Below are positions 8,875-18,316 of a stretch of 55,418 nucleotides of DNA, piece by piece (position 1 is the stretch's first letter; each line of letters opens with the position of its first letter). A model generated the notes under the pieces. The model was not told the origin of the DNA. It saw nothing but the letters and a program-made list of their open reading frames with translations, and searched no databases. This DNA is from an uncultured SAR86 cluster bacterium (GTDB taxonomy: Bacteria > Pseudomonadota > Gammaproteobacteria > Magnimaribacterales > D2472), in the NCBI GenBank assembly GCA_902601475.1, contig CACKNK010000009.1, positions 1 to 55,418 of the forward strand, written 5' to 3'. The position numbers were made by a program, and so were the translations under genes.

Positions 8875-9753
8875 ATGTCTAACTTCAAAGATAAGGTTGC
8901 TGTAATTACCGGTGGAGCCTCCGGCGTAGGCTATGCAATTGGAGTTGCTCTAGCAAAAGAAGGTGCAAAAGTTGTTTTGAGTGACATTGAATCTTCTGCG
9001 CTTGAATCTGCAAAAGCTAACTTCGAAAAAGAAGGGCTATCTGTCGACATCAAACAGGCAGATGTATCCGATCATGATTCAATGGTTGCACTCAATAAAT
9101 TTGTTACCTCCGAAGTTGGCGATGTTCAAATGCTCTTTAATAATGCTGGTGTTGCACCTGCAGAATTGCAATCCATTTGGGATACAAATCCAAATGATTG
9201 GAATTGGGCTTATGGGGTCAACGTTATGGGTATTGTTCACGGTTTGCAGGCATTCATACCTGATATGTTAAGTCATGGAAAAGAAGCAAATGTTATAAAT
9301 ACTTGTTCAGGTAATGGCGCATTTATTAACCTTCCTAGTACTCCAATATACACCTCATCAAAAGCTGCAGTTTCAAGTATAAGTGAGGTCTTAAAACTTC
9401 AATTAGATCAATCGGGAAGTAATATAAAAGTATCTATCCTATTCCCAGGACCGCATACGGTTAGAACCAATCTTTTTTCTGCAGAAAGAAACAGGCCGGA
9501 TGAATTAGCTCGAGATCCAAATGCTCCAGAGCATCCAATTTCTTCCGTTGAGGATATGGTTGATATGATGAAATCAATGGGTGTTGAAATGGAAACAACC
9601 ACTCCTGAAGAGGTGGCTGATTTTTGTTTGGCTGAATTAAGGGAAGGAAAGTATTGGATTAATCCTGCAAATGAAAAATCAGAACAAGCTTTTAAAGATA
9701 GGGTTGACTCTATATTGAGTAGAGGAGATTTACCAAATCCAAATATTTTTTAG
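8875..9753 (+). CDS. Short-chain dehydrogenase/reductase (SDR)
   Basis: A classical SDR: cofactor loop TGGASGVGYAIG (residues 12-23), an acidic Asp after strand 2 (LSDIES) that favours NAD(H), the NNAGV motif, and the active-site Ser and Y-T-S-S-K near residues 148-165. It has a longer C-terminal part than minimal SDRs (292 residues). It starts 4 nt after the ADC-family gene and is probably translated with it. Substrate is unknown; an alcohol/ketone on a terpenoid or steroid skeleton would fit the neighbourhood. Its stop overlaps the convergent P450 stop by 4 nt. Confidence 0.88.
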   Translation: MSNFKDKVAVITGGASGVGYAIGVALAKEGAKVVLSDIESSALESAKANFEKEGLSVDIKQADVSDHDSMVALNKFVTSEVGDVQMLFNNAGVAPAELQSIWDTNPNDWNWAYGVNVMGIVHGLQAFIPDMLSHGKEANVINTCSGNGAFINLPSTPIYTSSKAAVSSISEVLKLQLDQSGSNIKVSILFPGPHTVRTNLFSAERNRPDELARDPNAPEHPISSVEDMVDMMKSMGVEMETTTPEEVADFCLAELREGKYWINPANEKSEQAFKDRVDSILSRGDLPNPNIF

Positions 9754-10986
9754 TTTAGATTAGTTTCAACTTCAAGCATCGTCATTCTTCTTGCATTGTG
9801 ATGATTGTAGTCATAATCCATTCTTCCAGAGAGGCTAAGATCAGGAAACCTTGAAAATAGCTCCTTAAGCATTACTTCCGTCTGAGATCTTACAAGTGTA
9901 ACCCCAATACAGTAATGAGGTCCTTGGCCAAAACTGATACTTTTGTCATGACTTCTGTGAATATTGAAAATATTTGCATCTTCATAAGCATGTGGATCCA
10001 ATCCAGCAGTACTAGTTATTAGCTGTACCATTTCACCTTTTTTGACATTAACACCAAGGATCTCAAGATCCTCAGATGCATACCTTGCTAACCCTGTTTT
10101 CCCAGATGATTCATAACGAAGAGTCTCTGAAATAGCATTTTGAATTAAGCCTTCATCATTTTTTTAATTCAGCCAGTTGATCAGGGTGAGATAACAAAGC
10201 CCTTATTAAATAACTATGCAAGTCAACTGCAGTATCAGACCCGGCTCCTAACACCGCACCTATAAGTGCGCACATTTCCCAGTTGGATAATTTTTCGCCA
10301 TCTTCCTCCGCTGTTATAAGAGTAGATAAAAAATCATCAGATGGATTCTTTCTCTTTTCGTCAATAAGCTCATTAAGAAGATCAAGTCCTGCAGGAACGC
10401 CTGCAATTGCTTCAGCTCTTTCTTCAGGGGTAAGCATTGGATTGATGCCTCTTACAACCCCGTAAGCAAGTGAATCAAAAATTGGGAATTTATCTCTTGG
10501 TATGCCTACCAAACTTGCAATGGCTTGTGTTGGAATAATTTCTGCAATTTCTGTAGCAAAATTGAATCTCTCAGGCTTACCAATTTCATCAAATCTCTCT
10601 TTAACCAGCTTTGTAAATCTAACCTTCATCTGTTGCATAATGCGTGGTGAAAATGCAGGCAATGCAAGCTTTCTAAGCCTTAGATGATTAGACCTATTTA
10701 AAAAGAATAAGTTATTGTTCATAAGCTTTTCAAAAGCATCCATATCTTCAAGCTCTTTTTTTGGTGGAGCATGCTCCCAAAGGTTAAAGTCAGTTGAAAG
10801 CCTTCTATCGAGCAGACAGTCCGTAATATTTTTATTTCCTGTAACCAACCATGCTGACCATGCATTAAACCTAGCTATTGGATATTCTTTGACTAACTTT
10901 TCAATTGTTGGTTTTGGATCATCTATGAAATTCTTTGATGATGGATCAAAGAAATGATCTACTGTAAGCTCATCTGTATTAATCAT
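9750..10986 (-). pseudogene. Cytochrome P450, interrupted by a single-base frameshift
   Basis: Two abutting open frames make one bacterial P450 of about 411 residues. The first (10986 to 10156) has the I-helix AGSDTA. The second carries the ExxR motif (SETLRY), then heme ligand loop FGQGPHYCIG, and ends at 9750. They join at a run of seven A (minus strand; 10159-10165 on the plus strand). With six A the frame continues as L-K-N-D-E-G-L-I without a break; with seven the protein stops after ELKK. A -1 shift gives a stop within a few codons, so it is not a standard slippery frameshift. It could be a true recent inactivation, transcriptional slippage, or a homopolymer sequencing error. All other P450 motifs look intact. 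Confidence 0.85.
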
Positions 10987-11002
10987 AACAACATGATAAT
11001 GT

Positions 11003-11236
11003 ATGAAAACCTTTGAGGAAAGCGGAATAAGATGTCTTGATTTGCATGGTGTTCGTCATGATAACGTTGAAATAGAACTCATCGATTTTTGTTATAAATA
11101 TCAAAAACAAATCCCACTAAAGATAATTTGCGGTAACAGCAAAAAAATGATGGATATTTGCATTAAATCTCTTGGAAATCATGGAATTGACTATGATTTT
11201 CAAAGATATGGCATAATAATGGTTGTAAAAATATAA
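11003..11236 (+). CDS. Small Smr-like domain protein
   Basis: This 77-residue protein contains L-D-L-H-G at 13-17, the hallmark opening of the Smr domain, followed by a helix, a strand IICGNS in the place of the usual HGxG, another helix and a final strand. Full Smr domains act as nucleases on RNA or DNA, so the altered second motif makes catalysis doubtful. It starts 16 nt from the divergent P450 and ends 26 nt before the TonB receptor. There is no obvious Shine-Dalgarno. The match is based on one motif and fold order only. Confidence 0.5.
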   Translation: MKTFEESGIRCLDLHGVRHDNVEIELIDFCYKYQKQIPLKIICGNSKKMMDICIKSLGNHGIDYDFQRYGIIMVVKI

Positions 11237-11262
11237 TTTAATTTAATTAGTAGGGGACATAT

Positions 11263-13524
11263 ATGAATTATAAAAATTACTTTTTTTCATTTTTAGTTAT
11301 TTCTTGTTTTGCCGTAACAGCTGACGAACCCGTAGGTGCTGTTCAGTCTGAAAACGCAAGTCAAAGAAGTGGTGAAGTTTCAATGAGTGAGCAAAGCATG
11401 GAGGTTAGATCTGCGGGTGGTATAGAAGAAGTGGTTGTTACAGCTCAAAAAAGAGAACAATCTCTTCAAGATACTCCAATAGCACTAACAGCAATTACCG
11501 CATCAACCATTGATGATTTAGATATTAAAAACGTTGTTGATATGGCAGGCATTTCACCCAATGTTATGTTAGTTGAAACTCCATCAAATAATACATCAGC
11601 TACTATAGCAATGCGTGGTGGTGTCACAATTAACCCAGCTATTACTTGGGAGCCAACCGTTGGAGTTTACTTGGATGGTGTTTATCTTGGTAAAACACAG
11701 GGTGCTATTTTTGATGTGGTTGACCTAGAAAGAGTTGAGATATTAAGAGGCCCACAAGGAACTTTATATGGAAGGAATACGCTTGGTGGCGCTATAAATT
11801 TAATTTCACAAAGACCAAATGGTTCTGGGGTCGAGACAAAGCTTACTCTTGGAAATTATGGTCTTACTCAAGCTCAGTTTACTACTGATTTTGAGATTGC
11901 TGATGGCACTTACGGTAAATTAGTTGTAAACAGTAAAGAGCGTGATGGATATGTTCATAATGCACCTGGTCCCTACGGCGGTGCACAAGGAGTAGTTCCT
12001 TCAGCTGACCCAACAGTCAATGAATTGGATACCATTAATTCTCATGGCTTTAGATTTACAATTGCAAGAGATACTGACAACAGCTCATTTGATTTGTCAG
12101 TTGACTACAATGATCAAAGCAACACCCCACCTTTTGCACAACTTGGATACACTATACCTAATTGGAGTGCAGCATTTGGTGTCGGCGCCTCACCAGCAAC
12201 TGGAGGATTAAAGTTATGGCCAATTGAGCTGTATACAAGCAAAGGCAGAGCAAAAGTTGCACATGTTAACGAAGCAGTCTTTGAGAAATCTGAAGTTAGC
12301 GGGGTTGCATTGACCTACTCAAGAGATACTAACTTAGGAACAGTTAAAGCAATATTAGCTAGGAGAGACACGGAATGGTCAGATAATCTAGACCTTGATG
12401 GTGGACCTTTCCCTATCGCAAACACATCTAGGTACACGGATTACACATCAGAAACTTTTGAGCTTCAGCTCACAGGTGAAAGAGGAAATCTAAATTATGT
12501 ATTAGGTTACTATGCGCTTAAGGATGATGCTTATACCTCCAATCCTCAATTATTTTTTGGCGGCGGAACTGACATTGTGCAAAATTATTCTGGAAGTGGA
12601 GATAGCACAGCTATTTATGCTCAATTTGATCTTGCTGTAACAGATAAAACCAACGTTACTGTGGGTGTTAGAAGCACTGATGAAGATAAAGAGGGCTTCA
12701 AAGAGTATGTTGGATTAATTTCTGCTTCTGGTGAAGGTAGTTTTGATGATACAACAGGAACATTCATTGTTTCTCATGATATTAGTGAATCAGCAAATAT
12801 GTATTTTAAGGTTGCTGATGGGTTTAAGGCTGGTGGATTTAATGCTGAAAGTTCAAATCCATTTGCAGCATCTACACCATATGCACCAGAAACAGTTCAA
12901 TCTACAGAGATTGGATTTAAGGGAAGGTATCTAGATAATCGTGTGATGGTAAACATTGCATACTTTGATAATGAACATGAAGACATGCAAATCTCCTATT
13001 TTACTGCTGATGCAGCTGCTGCTTCTGAGGTTATCAATAATTCAGCAGATATCTCAGGTATTGAGATTGAAACAACCGCTTATCTGAATGATACAACTAA
13101 ACTGATGGTTAATTACGGTAGTTTAGATGCAGAGTTCACTGGAGGTGCAGTAGCAAGTGATGGGTTTACTTTAGAGCAATTCCCATACGCTCCTGACCAT
13201 ACTCTATACGTATCTTTAGAAAAAGATTTTGGGCCTTACAGAATGAGACTGGATCACAGTAGAATTTCTGAGCATGCTATCTTCCCTTACAATGGAAATG
13301 ATCCAAGGGCTGCACTTACAAATGTTGCTTCAAGAGGAGTAACAGACCTAAGATTGCTCATGGATCCGGCAGAAAATATCAATTTAACTTTTTGGATTAA
13401 AAATTTAACTGACAACAGTTATGTTGTTAATAATATTCCTTTTGGTCCAGGTTTTGGTCAGATAACACTTGATTATTATGGAGCACCCAGAACTGTTGGA
13501 TTTGATGTTAGATATAAATTTTAA
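11263..13524 (+). CDS. TonB-dependent outer-membrane receptor
   Basis: The 753-residue protein has a signal peptide, then a TonB box region (EEVVVTAQKREQSLQDTP at about 54-71), a plug domain with RGPQGTLYGRNTLGGAIN, and a C-terminal beta barrel ending in the aromatic-terminated strand GFDVRYKF. It imports a substrate across the outer membrane using TonB-ExbBD energy. The plug is of the type often found beside degradation genes for large hydrophobic or glycosidic compounds; the ligand cannot be read from sequence. AGGGGAC precedes the ATG. A hairpin terminator follows at 13540. Position between oxygenases and glutaryl-CoA dehydrogenase suggests import of their substrate. Confidence 0.95.
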   Translation: MNYKNYFFSFLVISCFAVTADEPVGAVQSENASQRSGEVSMSEQSMEVRSAGGIEEVVVTAQKREQSLQDTPIALTAITASTIDDLDIKNVVDMAGISPNVMLVETPSNNTSATIAMRGGVTINPAITWEPTVGVYLDGVYLGKTQGAIFDVVDLERVEILRGPQGTLYGRNTLGGAINLISQRPNGSGVETKLTLGNYGLTQAQFTTDFEIADGTYGKLVVNSKERDGYVHNAPGPYGGAQGVVPSADPTVNELDTINSHGFRFTIARDTDNSSFDLSVDYNDQSNTPPFAQLGYTIPNWSAAFGVGASPATGGLKLWPIELYTSKGRAKVAHVNEAVFEKSEVSGVALTYSRDTNLGTVKAILARRDTEWSDNLDLDGGPFPIANTSRYTDYTSETFELQLTGERGNLNYVLGYYALKDDAYTSNPQLFFGGGTDIVQNYSGSGDSTAIYAQFDLAVTDKTNVTVGVRSTDEDKEGFKEYVGLISASGEGSFDDTTGTFIVSHDISESANMYFKVADGFKAGGFNAESSNPFAASTPYAPETVQSTEIGFKGRYLDNRVMVNIAYFDNEHEDMQISYFTADAAAASEVINNSADISGIEIETTAYLNDTTKLMVNYGSLDAEFTGGAVASDGFTLEQFPYAPDHTLYVSLEKDFGPYRMRLDHSRISEHAIFPYNGNDPRAALTNVASRGVTDLRLLMDPAENINLTFWIKNLTDNSYVVNNIPFGPGFGQITLDYYGAPRTVGFDVRYKF

Positions 13525-13539
13525 TTTTTAATTTTATGA

Positions 13540-13572
13540 AACCAGCTTATTAATAGTAAGCTGGTTTTTTTT
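13540..13572 (+). terminator. Rho-independent terminator after the TonB receptor
   Basis: AACCAGCTTA (13540-13549) pairs perfectly with TAAGCTGGTT (13557-13566) across a 7-nt loop, followed by a run of T to 13572. It ends exactly one base before the ATG of the next gene, so that gene must have a promoter inside the hairpin region or be read through. Confidence 0.9.
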
Positions 13573-14739
13573 ATGCAAAATCATTGGGAAGACATTCTTT
13601 TATTCGATGAACAACTCTCTGAAGAGGAGAGAATTATTCAGAGAAATATTCACGAATATTGCCAGAACTCTCTAATGCCAAGAATTCTTGAGGCTAATCG
13701 AGACGAGGTGTTTCATAGAGAAATCTATAATGAGCTTGGCGAGCTAGGAATGCTTGGCCCAACGATTAAGGGTTATGGTTGTGCAGGTATTGGTTATGTT
13801 GCTTATGGCTTAATTACTAGAGAAATTGAAAGGGTTGATTCCAGTTACCGCTCTGCCATGAGCGTTCAATCTTCACTTTCAATGTATGCAATTTATAGAT
13901 TTGGTTCAGATGATCAAAAAGAGAAGTATTTGCCGGAGATGGCCAAAGGAAAATTAATCGGGTGCTTTGGTCTTACTGAGCCTGATGCGGGTTCTGATCC
14001 TGGAAGTATGAAGACTATTGCTAAAAAAGTTGATGGTGGATATAAGTTGTCTGGCTCTAAGACATGGATTACGAATGCTCCCATAGCAGATATCTTTGTT
14101 ATATGGGCAAAAGATGAACAAGGTATTCTGAGGGGTTTTATTGCAGAAAAAGATGACAAAAATATAACTACTGCCAAACTGGAGGGTAAGTTTGCTCTTC
14201 GAGCGTCTACCACGGGCCAAGTTTTTATGGATGAGCTTTTTATACCAGATGAAAGGGTTTTGCCAAATGTGCAAAGCTTTAAGGGACCATTCTCGTGCCT
14301 AAATTTAGCAAGGTACGGAATTTCATGGGGAGTTATTGGGGCTGCTGAGTTCTGCTGGAAGGCTGCCAGGCAGTATACTCTTGATCGTGACCAATTTGGC
14401 GAACCGCTAGCAGCTAAACAGCTTATACAAAAAAAGCTTGCAGATATGCAGTCTGAAATTACTTTAGCATTGCAGGCCAGTTTAAGGGTAGGAAGGTTAA
14501 TGGACGAAGACAAGATGATCCCAGAAATGATCTCGCTCGTAAAAAGGAATAATTGTGGAAAAGCATTAGAAATTGCTAGAGCTGCTCGTGATATGCATGG
14601 AGGTAATGGTGTTATTGATGAGTATCATGTAATAAGGCACACCATGAATCTTGAAGCAGTGAATACATATGAGGGCACTCATGACGTCCACTCACTTATT
14701 TTAGGTAATTTTCAAACCGGAATATCAGCTTTTAAATAA
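13573..14739 (+). CDS. gcdH: Glutaryl-CoA dehydrogenase
   Basis: An acyl-CoA dehydrogenase that oxidises and decarboxylates glutaryl-CoA to crotonyl-CoA using FAD. Diagnostic residues are present: Arg93 in [13 protein letters not shown] (binds the distal carboxylate), FAD loop [18 protein letters not shown], and catalytic Glu367 in [10 protein letters not shown]. Length 388 is that of mature family members. The N-terminal alignment ([10 protein letters not shown]) supports the ATG at 13573, which has no Shine-Dalgarno and abuts the T-tract of the upstream terminator. It may serve lysine/tryptophan or aromatic degradation. It is followed after 10 nt by the DDN-like reductase. Confidence 0.93.
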   Translation: MQNHWEDILLFDEQLSEEERIIQRNIHEYCQNSLMPRILEANRDEVFHREIYNELGELGMLGPTIKGYGCAGIGYVAYGLITREIERVDSSYRSAMSVQSSLSMYAIYRFGSDDQKEKYLPEMAKGKLIGCFGLTEPDAGSDPGSMKTIAKKVDGGYKLSGSKTWITNAPIADIFVIWAKDEQGILRGFIAEKDDKNITTAKLEGKFALRASTTGQVFMDELFIPDERVLPNVQSFKGPFSCLNLARYGISWGVIGAAEFCWKAARQYTLDRDQFGEPLAAKQLIQKKLADMQSEITLALQASLRVGRLMDEDKMIPEMISLVKRNNCGKALEIARAARDMHGGNGVIDEYHVIRHTMNLEAVNTYEGTHDVHSLILGNFQTGISAFK

Positions 14740-14749
14740 ATAAATAAAA

Positions 14750-15205
14750 ATGGCAGAAAAATATTCAGAATCCTCAGCTAAGTTTGGTAAATTCCTTATT
14801 AGAATATTTTCAAAGCTTCAAGCACCCGTCTTCTTGATGTCAAAAGGGAAGATATGGAATAAGTGGCCTGGTGGCTTTCCGGTCATGGTTGTAAAAACTG
14901 TTGGTGCAAAAACAAAAAAAGTTAGAAATATTCCGCTAATACATGTTCACAAGGATGGGAATCCGATTTTAGTTGCCTCACTAGGAGGAATGCCAAAAAA
15001 TCCGAGTTGGTATTACAACGTTAAAGCTAATCCAAAAGTTGAAGTAATGACTCGGAACAGTCATGGAACTTTTATTGCAAGGCAAGTGTCAAAAGATGAA
15101 AAATTAACACTATGGCCAATTATTTGTGAGACATATCCCGACTATCAAACCTATCAAAATAACACTGATAGAGATATCCCAGTGTTTATTTGTGATCCTG
15201 CGTAA
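14750..15205 (+). CDS. Deazaflavin/F420-type nitroreductase-family protein (DUF385/DDN-like)
   Basis: The 151-residue protein shows the split beta-barrel motif of the DDN family: TVGAKTKKVRNIPLIH, then GGMPKNPSWYYNVKANPKVEV. In mycobacteria these bind F420 or sometimes heme or fatty acids, and reduce quinones or enones. Proteobacterial members are less studied and may use another flavin. It lies 10 nt after gcdH, probably in the same transcript. No F420 biosynthesis gene is in the window, so the cofactor is open. Confidence 0.8.
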   Translation: MAEKYSESSAKFGKFLIRIFSKLQAPVFLMSKGKIWNKWPGGFPVMVVKTVGAKTKKVRNIPLIHVHKDGNPILVASLGGMPKNPSWYYNVKANPKVEVMTRNSHGTFIARQVSKDEKLTLWPIICETYPDYQTYQNNTDRDIPVFICDPA

Positions 15206-15234
15206 ATGTAAAGTATACTTTACATCCAAAATTT

Positions 15235-15921
15235 ATGAGTATAATAAAAACCGAAAATTTGGTACGTCACTTTGCTGTTGGAACTCAAACTGTTGAAGCT
15301 CTAAGAGGAGTTTCACTTGATATCGATAGAGGAGAATTTGTAGCAATAATGGGCCCATCAGGTTCAGGTAAATCTACTTTAATGAATATCATTGGATGCT
15401 TGGATAGTCCTACCAGCGGAACATACCACCTAAACAATAAAAATGTAAGCACGCTCGATGATGATGCACTCGCATTAATTAGGAATCATGAGATTGGATT
15501 TGTATTTCAAAATTTCCATTTATTGGCAAGAAACACAGCTTTAGACAATGTCATGTTGCCACTAAAATATGCAGGAATAGATAAGTCTGAGCAGGAAGAA
15601 ATTGCTATGGAGGTAATAAAATCAGTTGATCTTGAATCTAGGGCTCATCACCAACCTTCAGAATTATCTGGAGGCCAACAACAAAGAGTTGCCATTGCAA
15701 GAGCATTAGTTAATAAGCCATCCATTCTCTTTGCTGATGAACCTACTGGAAATCTTGATAGCAAGACGGGTGATGACGTTATGAATCTCTTTACAAATCT
15801 GCACAAACAAGGCCAAACCATTATTGTAATTACCCATGAAATAGAGGTTGCAAATCAAGCTGAGAGAATAATATCTATAAAAGACGGTAAAATATTTGAG
15901 GATCAAAAGGTATTAAAATGA
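15235..15921 (+). CDS. ABC transporter ATP-binding protein, MacB/LolD type
   Basis: A 228-residue ATPase with Walker A GPSGSGKS (40-47), Q-loop FVFQNFHLLARNTALDNV, signature LSGGQQQRVAIARAL, Walker B ILFADEPTGNLDSKTG and the switch His. The DEPTGNLD form is typical of MacB/LolD/FtsE-class systems. It overlaps the lipoprotein adaptor gene by 4 nt (ATGA) and forms an exporter with the two following genes. Unlike E. coli MacB, the ATPase and permease are separate proteins. Confidence 0.93.
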   Translation: MSIIKTENLVRHFAVGTQTVEALRGVSLDIDRGEFVAIMGPSGSGKSTLMNIIGCLDSPTSGTYHLNNKNVSTLDDDALALIRNHEIGFVFQNFHLLARNTALDNVMLPLKYAGIDKSEQEEIAMEVIKSVDLESRAHHQPSELSGGQQQRVAIARALVNKPSILFADEPTGNLDSKTGDDVMNLFTNLHKQGQTIIVITHEIEVANQAERIISIKDGKIFEDQKVLK

Positions 15922-17108
15922 AGTACAAAATATTATCTTTGTTAATAATTTCAATTTTCCTAGTAAGTTGCGGGGGCGGCTCCAGTGCCGAAGAGGAATT
16001 TAAGTTCTATTCAAAAAAAGAGGTTGATACGCAACAGCTTGATTTAACCGTTGAAGCTTCAGGGACTGTTGAGGCAATTTCTTCTATTGAGATTAAGTCT
16101 AAAGCCTCTGGAGAGATATTATATTTGGGTGCAGAAATAGGAGACTACATAGAAAAAGGTCAAGTGTTAGCAAGAATTGATCAAAGGACGCCAAAAAATA
16201 ATCTTGAGCAAGCGTCTGCTGATTTAGACGTAGCAAAGGTAAGGTTACAAAACGCTGAAAGCCAATTTCTTAGATCAGAAACACTCCACAAGGAGGGCAG
16301 TATTTCTGATAAAGCTTTTGAAGATGCTCAAGAATCTTTTTCTTCAGCAAAATCTCAATACGTAAGATCTAATGTTTACTTAGAAAATGCAAAAATAGCG
16401 CTTGATGATACCCTCGTTCGATCACCAATTAGTGGAACGATTATTTCAAGAGCAGCAGAAGTTGGCCAAGTTATCACTTCTCCAACCTCAGCAGTGGGTG
16501 GAGGAACTCTTTTAATGGAAATGGCTGATTTAAATCAAGTAAGAGTTAGAGCACTGATTGATGAGATAGATATTGGCAAGATTACTATTGGTCAGGAAGT
16601 TACCTTGAAAGTTTCAGCTTATAGGGATAAAAAATTTACAGGAATAGTTTCAAAGATCGAGCCACAGGCAAAAGAGGAGCAAAACGTTACTACCTTCCCC
16701 GTATTGATTGATATTAAAAATGAGAATAATTTGCTACTAATCGGGATGAATACCGATGTTGAAATTGAAATTTTAAATGAACAAGTTGCTCTAGCACTCC
16801 CTTCAGGATCTCTTAGAACAAGAAGAGATGTTACTACAGTTGCCATGCTTTTAGGGCTTGATGATGATCAAATCAATTCATTTCTCGAAAAGAAAGTTGA
16901 AGGTGAAGGCTTTACTTCTTTTATAGTTTTTAAAGACACAAATAAAGGACCACAAATGCAATGGGTTAAGATTGGCAAAACTGATCTTAACTATGTTGAA
17001 CTTAAAGAGGGGCTTACTAAAAATGATATTGTTTATGTCTTACCAAGTGAGGGGTTAATTAAATCGCAACAAAGGTTCTCAGAACGCTTACGTAATAGGT
17101 TCAGTTAA
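15918..17108 (+). CDS. Lipidated periplasmic adaptor (MacA/HlyD-family membrane fusion protein)
   Basis: The protein begins with a lipoprotein signal (LVSC, Cys18) and a Gly/Ser linker. The biotinyl-lipoyl half motif follows (SGEILYLGAEIGDYIEKGQVLARID), then a helical hairpin (about 90-160), the second lipoyl half (VRSPISGTIISRAAEVGQVI), and a beta-barrel domain. It would connect the MacB-like permease to an outer-membrane channel, which is not encoded here. Start and stop overlap both neighbours (ATGA at the front, shared base at the end), so the three genes are translated together. Confidence 0.92.
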   Translation: MKYKILSLLIISIFLVSCGGGSSAEEEFKFYSKKEVDTQQLDLTVEASGTVEAISSIEIKSKASGEILYLGAEIGDYIEKGQVLARIDQRTPKNNLEQASADLDVAKVRLQNAESQFLRSETLHKEGSISDKAFEDAQESFSSAKSQYVRSNVYLENAKIALDDTLVRSPISGTIISRAAEVGQVITSPTSAVGGGTLLMEMADLNQVRVRALIDEIDIGKITIGQEVTLKVSAYRDKKFTGIVSKIEPQAKEEQNVTTFPVLIDIKNENNLLLIGMNTDVEIEILNEQVALALPSGSLRTRRDVTTVAMLLGLDDDQINSFLEKKVEGEGFTSFIVFKDTNKGPQMQWVKIGKTDLNYVELKEGLTKNDIVYVLPSEGLIKSQQRFSERLRNRFS

Positions 17109-18316
17109 TGCTTGTTCAGGAATCTATAGGTACCGCAGTCGATGCAATTAAAGCTAATAAATTAAGATCAATTTTAACAACGCTTGCCATTATTATTGGT
17201 ACCGCAGCGGTAATTGCTATGGTGGCCATGGGTTCAAGTGCTCAACAGGCGCTTAATGACTCGATTACTGACCTTGGAGCAAGAACAATATATGTTTATC
17301 CAAGCTCTTCTAGACAAGGAGCAACAAATACAAGCAAGGTCCCGTTAGATATTAAAGATGCCATCGCTCTTTCAAAAGATGGAGAAATACCTTGGCAGAT
17401 TGCTCCTGAGATTCGAGGTTCAAAACAAGTTAAATTCAAAAGTGAGAATGCAAGCTTACAAATTGTTGGTAGTACGCCAGATTTTTTTTCTATCCGTGGG
17501 TATGAACTAGATTCTGGTAAAACTTTTACTGAAAATGACAGTTTAGCCAGAAAAAGGGTTGTTGTGTTAGGCTCAAAAGTTGCTAACGAACTTAAAACAT
17601 CATCTAGAGCTCTTCTAAACAACGAAATCTTAATTAATAATATTTCATTCAAAGTCATTGGCACAATTAAGGAAGAGGGCGCAGGCTGGGGACCTAATCC
17701 TGATGAGCAAATTTATACACCTTTATATACTGCCTCTGATCGGATTTTTGGAAGAGAGACAATTGGATCCATTAATGTAAATTTCCCCGTAGAGTACTCT
17801 ACAGAGGAAGTAATGATTGCTATTGAAAGGATTCTGCGGAGAGAGCATGACATTGGGCCCGGTGAGATTAATAATTTTAGTATTAGAGACTGGGGCCAAG
17901 CACTAGATCTTCAAAGGCAAGCTACGTCTATCTTTTTTGCTTTAATTATTGGTATTGCTTCAATAAGTCTTTTAGTGGGTGGTATTGGAGTGATGAATAT
18001 TATGTTAGTTTCAGTGACAGAGAGGACTAGGGAAATTGGTTTAAGGAAGGCGCTAGGCGCTACTCAAAATACAATATTGCTTCAGTTTATCATCGAAGCA
18101 ATCACGTTATGCTTAATTGGAGGTTTTATAGGTGTTATTCTTGGAACCTCAATATATTTTCTAATAGCTTTTTTACAAGAATGGCCAATAGTATTTCCTC
18201 TAACCGCGATAATCGGCTCAGTGACCTTTTCTGCAATGGTAGGACTATTTTTTGGAATTTGGCCTGCTAGAAGAGCAGCGAAACTTGATCCAGCAATATC
18301 ACTAAGGTACGAGTAG
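17108..18316 (+). CDS. MacB-like ABC permease (FtsX fold)
   Basis: The permease has one N-terminal membrane helix (after NKLRSILTTLAIIIGTAAVIAM), a large periplasmic MacB_PCD domain (about 50-260) and three C-terminal helices. The conserved TERTREIGLRKALGAT segment lies between helices 2 and 3. MacB systems act as mechanotransmitters exporting peptides, lipids or siderophores through a TolC-like channel, without moving substrate through the inner membrane. It shares one base with the adaptor gene, and the next gene starts directly after its stop. Confidence 0.93.
   Translation: MLVQESIGTAVDAIKANKLRSILTTLAIIIGTAAVIAMVAMGSSAQQALNDSITDLGARTIYVYPSSSRQGATNTSKVPLDIKDAIALSKDGEIPWQIAPEIRGSKQVKFKSENASLQIVGSTPDFFSIRGYELDSGKTFTENDSLARKRVVVLGSKVANELKTSSRALLNNEILINNISFKVIGTIKEEGAGWGPNPDEQIYTPLYTASDRIFGRETIGSINVNFPVEYSTEEVMIAIERILRREHDIGPGEINNFSIRDWGQALDLQRQATSIFFALIIGIASISLLVGGIGVMNIMLVSVTERTREIGLRKALGATQNTILLQFIIEAITLCLIGGFIGVILGTSIYFLIAFLQEWPIVFPLTAIIGSVTFSAMVGLFFGIWPARRAAKLDPAISLRYE

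Noticed and set aside
10150-10170. Programmed -1 frameshift in the P450
   Set aside because: A -1 shift at the A7 run leads to a stop after four codons; only loss of one A (or +1) restores the frame.
13914-14513. Antisense open frame of 199 codons inside gcdH
   Set aside because: It lies wholly opposite a clear glutaryl-CoA dehydrogenase gene, is hydrophobic-biased in the manner of shadow frames, and has no family motif.
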